Assembly (NCBI GenBank): GCA_949825045.1
Contig: OX463818.1
Location: 33,062,906 to 33,126,905 of the forward strand
Direction: 5' to 3'
Source: Argyresthia goedartella
Taxonomy: Eukaryota; Arthropoda; Insecta; Lepidoptera; Argyresthiidae
Length of the DNA: 64,000 nt
Shown: positions 22,887 through 33,532 of the stretch, piece by piece
Layout of the letters: each line of letters opens with the position of its first letter
How positions within the stretch are numbered: position 1 is the stretch's first letter
Program-made: the position numbers and the translations under genes
Notes under the pieces: model-generated
What the model was told of the DNA's origin: nothing
What the model saw: the letters and a program-made list of their open reading frames with translations, nothing else
Database searches by the model: none

Positions 22887-24866
22887 ATGCCGAAGCGTAA
22901 ACGAGATTATACGGTAAAACATAGCGATGATATGGTACAATTAGCAGTAGGCTTGTTAAGGGACAAAAAGATATCCTCTTATGATGCTAAAAAAAGGTTT
23001 GGAATACCTCGCAGAACTCTTTTGGACAAACTCCATGAAAAACACCCCAAGACCGTAGGAGGTCCAACTCGTCTCTCAGAAGAAGATGAACAAAAATTTG
23101 TTAATGTCATCATAGCAGCCGGAGATTTCGGCAGTCCTTTATCGCTGCTAGATCTTAAACTTGTTGTACACCGATATTTGCAAAATTCTGGCAGAGAATC
23201 GGTATTTAATGGTAAACCACCAGGTGACAAATGGGTGCGTCTTTTCCTCCAAAGACATAACCATCAGTTAACCCACAGACAGATTCAAAATATTAAGAGA
23301 GCTCGTGCTGCAAAAACATGTAACGAAATTAAAGCGTATTTTGAAAATTTGCAAATCACACTCAATGGTGTGCCCAGAGAAAATATTCTCAATTATGACG
23401 AGACTAACTTGTCAGACAACCCGGGAGCAAAGAAATGTTTATTCCGTCGAGGTGTGAAGTACCCTGAAAGGGTCATGAATTCAACAAAAGGAAGCATTTC
23501 TGTAATGTTCGCTATAACGGCTGGATGTGAGAGGCTACCACCATATGTGGTATATAAGGCAGAAAATTTGTTCGAAGAATGGCGTTTGCATGGTCCCAAA
23601 GGTACCAGATATAATAGGACGAAGTCTGGCTGGTTTGATACAGCCATGTTCGAAGATTGGTTCTCAACTATAATTCTTCCATGGGCACGAAGCAAAGATG
23701 GGCCCAAATTATTGATTGGCGACAATCTGGCCAGCCACATCAATGTGAAAATAGTTGAACTGTGCGAGGAAAACAATATTAAATTTGTTTTCCTACCACC
23801 AAACTCATTTCATATAACGCAGCCACTAGATGTGAGCTATTTTGGCCCCATGAAAAAGCAATGGCGAGCTATTCTACTAAATTATAAAAACAAAAACAGA
23901 GGTAAGTCGTCACTAAACAAGTGTCATTTTCCGGAGTTGTTAAAGACATTAATAGATGCTGTTGATAGCAAGCCTGATAACATAAAAAGTGCATTTAAAG
24001 CTACAGGAATATACCCACTGAACCCAGAAATGGTATTAAAAAGACTGCCAGATTTCAAACCCGACCAGTCTTACAAAATTGAGCATGCTCTCCTTGACTA
24101 CCTGAAAGAGGACCGATCACCAAATGTAGACCAACCTGAGAAGAAGCCTCGGAACAAAAAGGTGAATGTTCCGCCCGGAGTATCGGTGTCAGCTTCCGAC
24201 TTTAATTATCAAGTAAAACTTGACGTGCGGATTGGAAAGTCCTTACCTTCAAAGGAGCTGACTGCAGAATCTGATCTAAGAAATGTTATAGTAACATCAA
24301 ATATATTACTTACACCTCAGATAACCACACAAGATGGCGTTGAGACCAAAGCAGGAACGTCGTGGCAAGACAGAAATATTGGTAGTAGTCCTGAGAAAAC
24401 TATAAACCGACGTAGAGCAAAAAACAAATTCTCCATTTATGGTAATTCTAGTTCAGAGGACGAAAGCATAGAACGGTATTCATTGTTGGACCCGTCGGAT
24501 AATGAGTCGTGGTTTATTCCGTCTGAGTTGGAGCCAGAGCCAGATTACCCGGAAGAAGAGATAGTAGAAACAATGCAAAAAAATACGATTGAAGTTTCTG
24601 TTAACCAGTTCGTTCTGGTCAAGTTTTCCACAGAAAAAAGTACACGCTACTTCATCGGAAAAGTGTTGGCAAAACTAAGTGTTTCCTGTTTTGAAATAAA
24701 GTTTTTGCGTCACAGAGGCAAAGGGATATTTATTTGGCCGCCCGTTGAAGATGTGTCCACCATGTACACAACAGATTTAGAGATGATGGTTCCCAACCCT
24801 AAAGAAGAACGGCGAGGTGCGCTAAGATTCGACATATCCTCTATGAAGACATATGCCATAGGTTAA
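22887..24866 (+). CDS. Pogo/Tigger-like DDE_1 transposase, intact
   Basis: This is the transposase of the 9.6-kb element. I chose the ATG at 22887 ('MPKRKRDYTVKHSDDMV'), because upstream codons lie before a likely acceptor 'ttgttacag' (22871). A donor-like 'aag|gtaagctt' at about 22397 suggests a 5' UTR intron. Order: Psq-type helix-turn-helix ('ISSYDAKKRFGIPRRTLLDKL'), CENP-B-type region ('GKPPGDKWVRLFLQRHN'), then the DDE_1 core with D in 'ILNYDETNLSD', D in 'LLIGDNLASH', and the third acid in 'HITQPLDVSYFGPMKK'. A long acidic tail (about residues 400-600) precedes a C-terminal domain with 'QFVLVKFSTEKSTRYFIGKV'. No stop or frameshift is seen over 659 codons, so this may be a recent copy. 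Confidence 0.92.
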   Translation: MPKRKRDYTVKHSDDMVQLAVGLLRDKKISSYDAKKRFGIPRRTLLDKLHEKHPKTVGGPTRLSEEDEQKFVNVIIAAGDFGSPLSLLDLKLVVHRYLQNSGRESVFNGKPPGDKWVRLFLQRHNHQLTHRQIQNIKRARAAKTCNEIKAYFENLQITLNGVPRENILNYDETNLSDNPGAKKCLFRRGVKYPERVMNSTKGSISVMFAITAGCERLPPYVVYKAENLFEEWRLHGPKGTRYNRTKSGWFDTAMFEDWFSTIILPWARSKDGPKLLIGDNLASHINVKIVELCEENNIKFVFLPPNSFHITQPLDVSYFGPMKKQWRAILLNYKNKNRGKSSLNKCHFPELLKTLIDAVDSKPDNIKSAFKATGIYPLNPEMVLKRLPDFKPDQSYKIEHALLDYLKEDRSPNVDQPEKKPRNKKVNVPPGVSVSASDFNYQVKLDVRIGKSLPSKELTAESDLRNVIVTSNILLTPQITTQDGVETKAGTSWQDRNIGSSPEKTINRRRAKNKFSIYGNSSSEDESIERYSLLDPSDNESWFIPSELEPEPDYPEEEIVETMQKNTIEVSVNQFVLVKFSTEKSTRYFIGKVLAKLSVSCFEIKFLRHRGKGIFIWPPVEDVSTMYTTDLEMMVPNPKEERRGALRFDISSMKTYAIG

Positions 24867-26480
24867 GATTTAAATATGTACTTACTACATACTTGTAATG
24901 TTTATTATGGTCTAGAATGTTAAGAATAAATAATATAAAAAAACTTACCCAAATCCCTTTTCAAATTTCTAAAGCACTTACCCGTACTAGGGAACAACAT
25001 TACCCATACTTATAAAGGTTGCAGGTTCAAGTCCTGTCCCGAGCGAATTTTTCAACCTTGTAAAAATCTTTACAAATTATTTTTGGCAACCCTAACTCCA
25101 AGACGATCAATGTATGTAACTATGTTCAGATTGCATCAAAACTTCCCCACCTACGTTTAAAAAAATATAATGATTCCTACGTTCCTGATAATACGGACTC
25201 CGTTGCAAATGATTTAATATTTTTCAAAAAAAAGTTGGTACCCTATACCCCGTACCAACATGAGAAAAAAATATAGGCGAAGTCATGGCAAGTTTCCCGG
25301 ACTTCGCCTGTCTCCTTTAAACCTCAATATTTCATGGAATATTAGAAGAACATAGAATATTCACTTTAACAATTAAAGATCCAACCTGACAGTATACCTT
25401 TTTTTAATAAAACCATTCCTATATCGAATAATTTGGGAGTTATTTGGGTCATTTTACCAAAACAGTCCATTCCGCTTTTTGAGCTGTTACGTGACTTCAC
25501 ATGTAATTAATTATAATCCACAAGTAAAATAGTACAATATTTTTTATGTTGATTGGATCTATAATAAATATCCTGTAAAATTATCATTCATTGTGTAACT
25601 AAATATAACATTTTAATTCATTAAATACAAAATTAAATTTCAAGACCCCCTCATTTCAGTGTGTAGCATGACGACTAACCAACATTCGACGGCGATTTAT
25701 TAAAAAATGTATTACTAAATAAGTATAGAAAAATACTTTTTCCGGTCATTTATAAAACCCTAATTATGAAAACGTGCATAATTATAGGGATTTAGTGATA
25801 AAAGTATTAATATTTCTTATTTTTATCGTGTATCACGTTTCTAAGCATATGCGGAATTACTACTTTGTAACGCCAATATCTCGACAATTATATGAAATAA
25901 ACTACTAAATGGTACATATCTTATTTCTCTGGCAACACTTTCTACCGTTTTTACCGATCTGAAGTTAGCTTCAAGCTACTGTGTTTGGATCATTCGTGTT
26001 AGAACGTGCGCCGAGTAACGAAACAAAAAAATATTTCTACTTTAAAACGAAGAATTAAGTCAAGTAAGTTATAGTTTTGGTTTACTGAATTGCATCAACT
26101 TCTTGTTTAATTATAAGGTAATCTACTAAATAATAGGATTTTACATAGAATGAAACAGAAACCTAGAAACCAACAATTACAGGTTAAAAAAATGAAATCG
26201 TTACGTCCACTTGACAACGTTACATATAAGCGGAAATCAAAACGTTACCAAGTGGAATTATAAAGGCAAGGTACATAAGGAAGGGAAACTGGATAGTTTA
26301 TATTTTTACATCTTCCGAGCTCAGGAAAGAGTTTGCAGCTGTCGAAAGAGTCCGTGAAAGTTCGCGATTTCGAAGCCGGGAAATGAAAACTAGAAACCGT
26401 TCCATTTTCAATTTTATTACACACTCTGATGTTTACATGGTTCATGTCATGACGAAGAACCTACCTCTCACTATGCTTGA
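24867..26480. other. Non-coding interior of the pogo-like element
   Basis: No gene is recognised. Motifs 'ggcgaagtc' and 'gacttcgcctg' at about 25277-25310 match the pogo subterminal repeats. From about 25440 a different short motif related to GTTACCAAATGG appears (25452, 26237), and it recurs at 31130-31650. This may mark a nested element that carries the HGKG gene. Confidence 0.45.
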
Positions 26481-26731
26481 CAATTTTTTTTAAACGGCCA
26501 AGTGCAAACTGATTCCCTAAAAAAATTCATAACTTTTTTATTTTTCACTTTAGCGAAAAAAATTAAAAATATTTAATATATATGAATTCTCTATTCTATA
26601 AAATAAAATTATCAAAACTGCAAAAAAATAAAAATAAAAATAAATAAATAAATTCGTGGTTTGTTTTAATTTTCTCCAAATATATTTAACATTTCAAATT
26701 TATTTTTTCAAATTTTCCTTCAGACATTCAA

Positions 26732-26893
26732 TACGCGTGTTTTGACACCATAAATTTTCCCGTAGCACTAAAACTTACAACTATAATTTACGGTTATGTA
26801 TTAAAACCTGATAAGTATATGCTTAAATTCGCTTAAGTGTTGTGAGTTTGAGGGCTATGTATGTTTTGTTGGGTGTCAAAACACGGGGTTTGA
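26732..26893. repeat. Small fold-back repeat (about 160 bp)
   Basis: Arms 'CGTGTTTTGACACC' (about 26734) and 'GGTGTCAAAACACG' (about 26873) are perfect 14-bp inverted repeats around an AT-rich loop. It could be a tiny MITE. No target duplication is clear. Confidence 0.55.
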
Positions 26894-26940
26894 AAAAAAT
26901 CACTATAATTTGAAAAAAAATAATAAGCCAAATTCACGAA

Positions 26941-26973
26941 AGGTCAAGGTCAAGGTCAATGACCTCGAGGTCA
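26941..26973. promoter_or_regulatory. AGGTCA cluster with a perfect IR-1 nuclear-receptor site
   Basis: AGGTCA occurs at 26941, 26947, 26953 and 26968. The third pairs with TGACCT at 26960 to form AGGTCA-A-TGACCT (26953-26965), the ideal one-base-spaced palindrome bound by EcR/USP-type nuclear receptors. 'TCAAGGTCA' also fits an FTZ-F1-type monomer site. It lies about 530 bp upstream of the HGKG gene. A regulatory role is inference. Confidence 0.4.
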
Positions 26974-27487
26974 GTGAACTTTCAAAGGCCTTTTCGATAT
27001 AAAATCAGCTATTTTTGTCTTTACCCTACCCTACCCTACCCTAATACTCCCACATCCCCACGTGTCCCGAATGCTTGAAATGGCGATTATTAAAAATATA
27101 ACTAACTACTGATTTCCGACGAATCCCGTATTTTGATATCGTTTATAAATACACTAATCTACATTTAAAAACCAGCATGCATAAGCATCTGCGACCACAG
27201 TCGTTCTAAGTCCTTCCGTTTAATTTACCTCGCTCGAATGATGTAAAGTATTTATGCTTACCTCGGGGTGTAAGTAGCTATTTCACCCTCGAACTATATT
27301 CTATAACTCCATGAACCCGACTTAACCCCCTATATCTCGGCAACCCTTTGACCGATTTGGATCATTTACAAAGTAACTTACCTAATGCTCCGCCGTATAT
27401 ACATACATATATAATAAACACAGACATACATACGTTCGCTTCGCTCATCCGTATAATTACATCTTGCGTTTTAGGTATTGATTTGAA

Positions 27488-30400
27488 ATGGCGCCTCTTT
27501 CAAATGCTGAAAGACAAAAAAGATATAGAGAACGATTAAAAAATGATCCTGAAAAGAAAGAAAGACGACGGTTGCAAAATTTGGCTAAAGTAAAACAAAA
27601 TACAAAAAAGGTACAAGACATGACACTGGAAGAGAAAGAAAAACAAAGAAAAACTTGGCGTGAACAGAAAAAACGACAGAAAGAACAAAAACAGAAGCCA
27701 ACTCCTACAGTACCTAAAGAAAAGAAAAAAAATAAAAAAAAAATAGTAAAAGTTAAAGCAGCTTCAATGAAATCACTAAAAAACATCGAGAATTTGAATA
27801 AAAATGTACGAACACAGCGACAAAGAATTGCAAGGCAAAGAATTCATCTCACAAAAGAAATTCATATGAAGAATCGAGAAATTGAAAAACTGAAGTGTAG
27901 GAACGAATTCTTGAAAGCGTTATAAAGGCGACATACAAATCAAGCAGCATCCTTGTAAAAAGAAATATTAAAAATGCTGCCTTAAACGAAACACGGAGAC
28001 ATAATGTTCATTCAAAAGTATTTTTGAGTCGTTGTCTAGGCATTAAGCAAATGAAAAAATACAAAAAAATACAACGGAACGTAAATAAAGGTATTTCAGA
28101 AGAAATCGCAAAATTCTTTACCAGGGACGACATAAGCCGTACAACAGCCGGGAAGAAAGAGTGCCGTACCAAAAGCAAAGAAAAAAGACAGATTCGCTAT
28201 ATGACGGACACTTTAGTAAATCTTTATAAGATATACAAAGAAGAAGGTGGTAAAGTCTCATTTGCATCTTTCTATAAGTATAAGCCATTCTTTGTGTTAT
28301 CACCGACTATTCAAAGCCGCAACACCTGCCTTTGCGTGAAACATAGCAACATCGATTATGTGCTGAAGGCCATAAAGAACAACGGACTTATAGAAAAAGC
28401 AATTACATTAAACGAGATTTTAGGCAAAATTGCATGCGACATAGACTCATACGAATGTATGCACAACAAATGTAATAAATGTAAAAATTCGAGCTTACAT
28501 TTTGAAGTCGATGAGAGCAATAAAGACTTGGAAACAAAATGGTACGAATGGGAATCGGGAAAACATACTTACATAAAGAAAGATAAAAGTGGCAAAATGA
28601 AAGAAATGCAGACCAGAAAAACAACAAAAACTGTTAAAACAGAGTCTTTGTTGGAACTGACGGAAAACTTTAATGAAAAATTAAAGCTCTTCAAAAAACA
28701 CTACTTCAATATGAAGACCCAGCAGCAGCAGTACCAAAAATGTATACGCCAGTTAAAGTCACATGAGGTGTTAATATTATCTGATTTCTCAGAAAATTAC
28801 AATTGCAAGCTGAGTGAAGAGATTCAGGCGATGAATTTTGGAGCATCAAAACAACAAGTCACTCTGCATTGTGTAATGGTGTACTGGAAAGATACAAGCC
28901 AGTCATTTTGCACAGTGTCTGACAGTCCATGCCATGAGCCAGCCGGTATCTGGACACACCTGTTACCAGTTATCAGGTATATAAGAGAACAGACGCCAAA
29001 GATAAAAGTAATTCACTTTTACTCTGATGGTCCAACAAGCCAATACCGGCAAAAAAATAACTATTTCTTGCTCAATTTATTTGTGGCGAAACTTAACATG
29101 AATTACGCCACGTGGTCCTTCACAGAGAGTGGTCACGGAAAAGGCGTAGCTGATGGTATCGGTGGTTCAGTCAAACGAACTTTAGACCGCCAAGTATTAT
29201 ACGGTCACGACGTACAAAATGCCGATGATGCGTTTAATAACATTAACGCTGCTATGAAGACTGTGAAATGTTTTTTGTCCCTGAACAAGAAATAGAGAAT
29301 ATTAAGAAAATTATTCCAACAACACTCCGACCAGTTGCCGGAAATAACGATGTCCATCAAATCATTACAACTAAAGAAGCAAATGCTGTTCGACACAGAC
29401 CCTTGAGCTGCTTTTGTGGAGTCGAGCCAGGTCTATGCTTATGCTATTTGCCAAAAAGGCACTTGCTTCTTGAGCCAATAGTGCAGAGTCAGGGAGGTAT
29501 AAAATTAAGATTACTAATATATTTTAATTTCCTTTTTTTCTATTGAAGTTTTTAAAAATATTTATTGATGAAAATATTCCAGATCAAAACAAAGATGATG
29601 ATGAGGTCATGCCGGGCAATAATCAAAAGCATCATGCTAGTATTTCTACAAGCCAAGAACATGTTGAGAAAGGTGACATTCCTAATATTTATGAAGACAC
29701 TAATATAATTATATGTATAGGCATACCTAGTTCTTTATTTTGAGCAATATAACTAATATGAAATTATTTTGTAAATTTAGTTGAAAATGAAGATCCTCTA
29801 CGGATTACCATTGATGATCCTGTGCAGGAGATTGAAGTAATCGCAAGTGAAGTGTTGCATGATGAGCACATGGCCCCTTTACTTGACAACTTTACACTTC
29901 CAGGTTAGTTGCATTTTTTTTAAACTTAAGCATAGTAAAGCTATACTTATATTTTATTATACTTAATGCAATTTTTGTGGTTCTTTTCAGCTGGAAATGT
30001 GCAGGAGATTGAAGTAATCGCAAGTGAAGTGTTGCATGATGAGCACATGGCCCCTTTACTTGACAACTTTACACTTCCAGGTTAGTTGCATTTTTTTTTA
30101 AACATAATCATAGTGAAGCTATACTTATATTTTATTATACTTAATGCAAATTCTGTGGTGCTTTTCAGCTGGAAATGAAACCTGGCTAAGAATGTCATCC
30201 GAAGATGAGCAGCTGATGCTTGCCGTTGACTTTCCTACGGAGGATACTAAAATTCAAGGTAATTAATGACATTGTTTGCAGTAGCAAATGTTGGCGGAAA
30301 TGACCATCATCATTTACGCTAACATTTGCTTCTGCACTCTTAAAATAAATTAAAATAAAATAAAATAAATAAATAAATATATTATAATGTATTTGTATTA

Positions 30401-30653
30401 TTTTGTTTTAGCATCGAGTTGCATACAATCGTTGTCCATGATTATACCGACCGACCAACGAACGCATAAAGAAAATGCCAAAAAAATTAAGATTCTATCC
30501 GATGAAATTCTTCCAAGGAAATACACCAAAAAGAGGAAAGATGTACAGGAAAAAGAAAACGAGCTCCAAAGAAAAAAAGTCAAAATGTCAAAGAGAAACT
30601 CTATACGTCAAAATCTTGAGGCCGATCAAATATTAAACATTTTACAGGAATAA
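27488..30653 (+). pseudogene. HGKG/DDE-like transposase-like gene, copy 2 (nearly complete, multi-exon)
   Basis: This is the same unknown family as copy 1. The basic N-terminus is 27488-27925 ('MAPLSNAERQKRYRERLKN'). After a frame change at about 27925, the main frame reaches 29295. It contains 'FFTRDDISRTTAGKKEC', 'VSFASFYKYKPFFVL', 'RNTCLCVKHSN', a Cys cluster ('CMHNKCNKCKN') and the core. In residues counted from 28024, D254 lies in 'ILSDFSENY', D335 in 'FYSDGPTSQYRQKNNY' and E368 in 'TESGHGKGVADG': D-80-D-32-E. A shift in the T-run near 29270 leads to 'FFVPEQEIENIKK' and a C-x-C-rich 'LSCFCGVEPGLCLC'. Likely exons follow at 29781-29903, 29991-30080, 30169-30258 and 30412-30653, with good GT-AG borders. 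The tail is acidic, then basic. The spacing resembles RNase H-fold transposases. Confidence 0.62.
29822..30177 (+). repeat. Tandem duplication of an exon-intron unit (2 x 178 bp)
   Basis: A unit comprising most of an exon ('VQEIEVIASEVLHDEHMAPL') plus the following intron occurs twice, 29822-29999 and 30000-30177. Both copies keep the donor 'ccag|gttagt' and acceptor 'tttcag|ctggaaatg'. The internal exon is 90 bp, so the repeat adds 30 residues in frame. Confidence 0.88.
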
Positions 30654-31640
30654 TGTGGATTATTAACGGATCGCGGATTCTCTACGAATTCACATTAAAA
30701 AAAAACACATTATTTCTGCGGTGTTTATTTTATCGGCGACCCGATAAACCATTGACGATAACCCAAATTGATTTTCAGACAATGACACTCCATTTCCCCC
30801 TTTAGGGGTTAAATTTGAAAATACCTGAAACACTTGTTTACTCATTTAACGTCAGTTGTACGTCTGTGAAGTTTCGAATAAAATAGTTACCTGAAACACT
30901 TGTTTACTCATTTATCGTTAGTTGTACGTCTGTGGAGTTTCTAATAAAATAGTCTTACTAATCTTGTTTCTCCATACAAACCATGGACTCCTGTTGCATC
31001 CCCTTGGGTATAAATTTTGAAATTTGAATTTTCAGATAGATACTATTATATATTTTCAATTTAGTGTGTTTTTTCATCGCATATGAACAAAGCTTTACAT
31101 TTTCCAAAACGTTACTTTGGTATTCCATTTGGTAACTGTATCATTTTTTTCTGAGTAAAATTAATATTTTGTTTGTTTTAATTATGTTCAACATCATGTT
31201 TTATCCTTTAGATCTTGAAAGGACATAAGCTGGCATGTAAACAAAAAATATCAAGACCTAGAGCTTAATCTAACATACTCAAAAATTGAAGATATGTAAA
31301 CTAAGAGTCCAAAACGTTACCAAATGGATGATATTCGTCATAATTTTAATGAAAATAATACTTTAGCAGATATAAAACTATTATTTTAGCAAAATTAGGG
31401 TATGTTGAAGTATTAAAATATAAATTTTATTAAATTATTATCTTTATATGATTATTTAATGCCGTTTTAAAAAGTTACCAAATGGAAGTCTAAAGCAACA
31501 CCTTACCAAGGATAAATATTATTTTCAGAAAATTCAGGCTAGTTATTAATAATTTGATCACTAAAGTATAATCTTGAATAAATTCCCCATATATATAAAA
31601 AATAAAATATAATAAATAAAAACTAAATTCCATTTTTTTC
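30654..31640. other. Gene-free right part of the pogo-like element
   Basis: There are two tandem near-identical units of about 65 bp starting 'acctgaaacacttgtttact' (about 30824 and 30889). Repeated motifs of the form GTTACCAAATGG lie at about 31130, 31312, 31467 and 31637 in both orientations. No gene is present. Confidence 0.55.
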
Positions 31641-31735
31641 CATTTGGTAACATGGTCCTGCTTACAAAAAATTGCCCATTTTGCAAAAACCTTCAAAAAG
31701 CAGGCGAAGTATGGGCAGTTGACGGTACACATACT

Positions 31736-31966
31736 TCGAGGTCTAGACTAGAGACGTACATGAAAAACTTAGATATACATTTGCCAGTAACGGATTCTGA
31801 TGAACAGAACCCGAACAAAATCTATTCTAACTACTTCAACATTTATCAAACAGAATTGAATACAGTTTTTAAATTAAAGAAAGTCAGTGCCAACAATGGT
31901 AAATCTAAATTTAATGACTGGGCAACATTTGGAATTCGTAAAAGTAGAGCTATCTTGTATCCACAG
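31736..31966 (+). pseudogene. Fragment of the 15-18 kb non-LTR family, linker region
   Basis: It reads 'RLETYMKNLDIHLPV', 'DEQNPNKIYSNYFNIYQTE', 'GKSKFNDWATFGIRKSRA' and aligns with 16010-16220. It is cut at about 31966, where repeat R begins. The left border is the pogo-like element's TA duplication. Confidence 0.82.
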
Positions 31967-33532
31967 AGCAATTTATAGTTTTGGTAGCTCTCTTTTTCAA
32001 CAAATTCCAATATGAAGCTTTTTATCTGACTGTACAAAACAGCATCAATATCAAGAAGGTGTCCGAACTGTCACTAAAAAAGTATTGAAATTAAAATGTC
32101 TCAATCCAGACACAGTGTCCCAATAGTTTGTGTACCAGATGTCAGCAAGCCAAATAAAAATACTAACAAACCTAATAACAATAACAGACCATTGTACACT
32201 AAACAAATACTTGAAAATTACTGGTGCAAGAGACAGCTCTCTGTGCAGGGGATGTATGGAAGTGGATGAAATAGTAGAACACAAGCTATTGGCCAGGATG
32301 ATCATCCTGGGAGACACAACATCCACACAGGAGCTCCTAGAACACCCAGGCCTCCCTACTCCAGCTGGTGCAGGAGTTTGGATGGCTGAACTAGATGTGC
32401 AGGCAAAGGGGACATGCATAAATGCCCCGCTCAAGTAGGCCAGGTGCAGGCGCTACAACCCCTTAAAGAAGAATAAAATAGAACACTTTGCTAGCTTTTA
32501 ACAATAAGGCTCATCAGATGGAAAGCAAGACAGCACTTATCTCAGGTCAACACGGACATTCCATAATTTATATGAGATGTTAAAGCAGACCCTAGATTAT
32601 TGTTGACTCGCTTTCTATCATCTGTTGGCCCTAACGCTCTTCAGGCTTTTTTCTCACTTAGCTGATTGTGAGTGGCTAACTATCATGATTCCATATAAAT
32701 TGGACACTCCACAAACTAGCAATGAGTCTAATTTATATGTAAGAGAAACAGTCAGCCACTGCCTATCAAACATAGTAATAACAAACCAACCGAACCAAGC
32801 TATTATGAAAGAGACTGCTCTGCTTATCCAGGTACGAGAGGGTGGAAACAACAAAGGACATAGGAAAATGTTTGGAATCCGCCAGACATTGGAATGCTTG
32901 TGAAAATGACAAAAAGAAATGGGAATCTATCTTACCAGCTAGATCTAAATGGCACATTGTGTTGAGATGTTGAATAGATGCCGACCATTCTCTGGTGGAG
33001 TTGTTGAGTGAGGGATGTTTGGAGAAGACCCGCCCCTTATCGATACTATGACGACCAGGCTCCGAGTGAAGGTAAGTGGCGGAACCGGTCGCCACTCCAA
33101 CCCCGACCATCTTTTGCCAAGTTTCTTTATTTTAACCAATATTTACCCTTCCTGCACCTTTGAAAAACATTGGTTGGTGTGGCAAGTTGGGATTCAACCA
33201 CATTGTGCATATTTTATCACCTTATAATAATTATTACTCCTCGTCCCATCAAGCCGGTTTCGGTCTCGATTCGCAAGAAATAAAGAAAGAAACCCAATGT
33301 TTTAGAAACCACACCACACAAATTATTTAGACCTTTTGTTTGTTTTATTTTTATTTATCCCTTCAGGGAAAGGCTACGGTGCTAGGCCATACCGCCTTGT
33401 CTGTTGTGATGTCATCTTTATAGTCTTCATAAATGTGTCATAGCTTCCAGTATTTTCAGTTCAAGGCCACATGGCCATAATGTCCTCAATTTATTTTATT
33501 TCGTCTTTTTATAAAGCATTATTAAATATCTG
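31961..33532 (+). repeat. Repeat R, copy A: C-terminus and 3' region of a non-LTR element
   Basis: Open phrases 'HCTLNKYLKITGARDSSLCRGCMEVDEIVEHKLL' (C-C-H zinc knuckle after RNase H in R1/I-type elements; 32188-32290) identify it as a retroelement 3' end. A matching inverted copy B occupies 46308-48553 plus 56743-56996. Copy A has no insert where copy B carries the 969-bp insert (32516) and the 8.2-kb pogo-like element (about 32206). It therefore serves as the empty site for both. Confidence 0.75.

Larger units (their letters stand above)
22136..31725. mobile_element. 9.6-kb pogo-like (Tc1/mariner superfamily) element
   Basis: Perfect 24-bp inverted termini begin with CCGTCAACTGCCCATACTTC (22136-22159, and inverted at 31702-31725). 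They are flanked by TA on both sides (22134-22135 and 31726-31727), the target duplication of this superfamily. The subterminal motif 'acttcgcct' repeats near 22150, 22170, 22560 and 25300. The element contains an intact pogo/Tigger transposase (22887-24866) and, further right, a second gene of unknown family (27488-30653). That gene is either cargo or a nested element. Confidence 0.85.

Noticed and set aside
25030..25055. tRNA-like B-box 'ggttcaagtcc'
   Set aside because: No A-box or foldable tRNA upstream, and no SINE tail; an isolated match.
27020..27048. Telomeric repeat ('ctaccctaccctaccctacc')
   Set aside because: The unit is CCCTA, not the insect TTAGG/CCTAA repeat, and the array is only about four units long.
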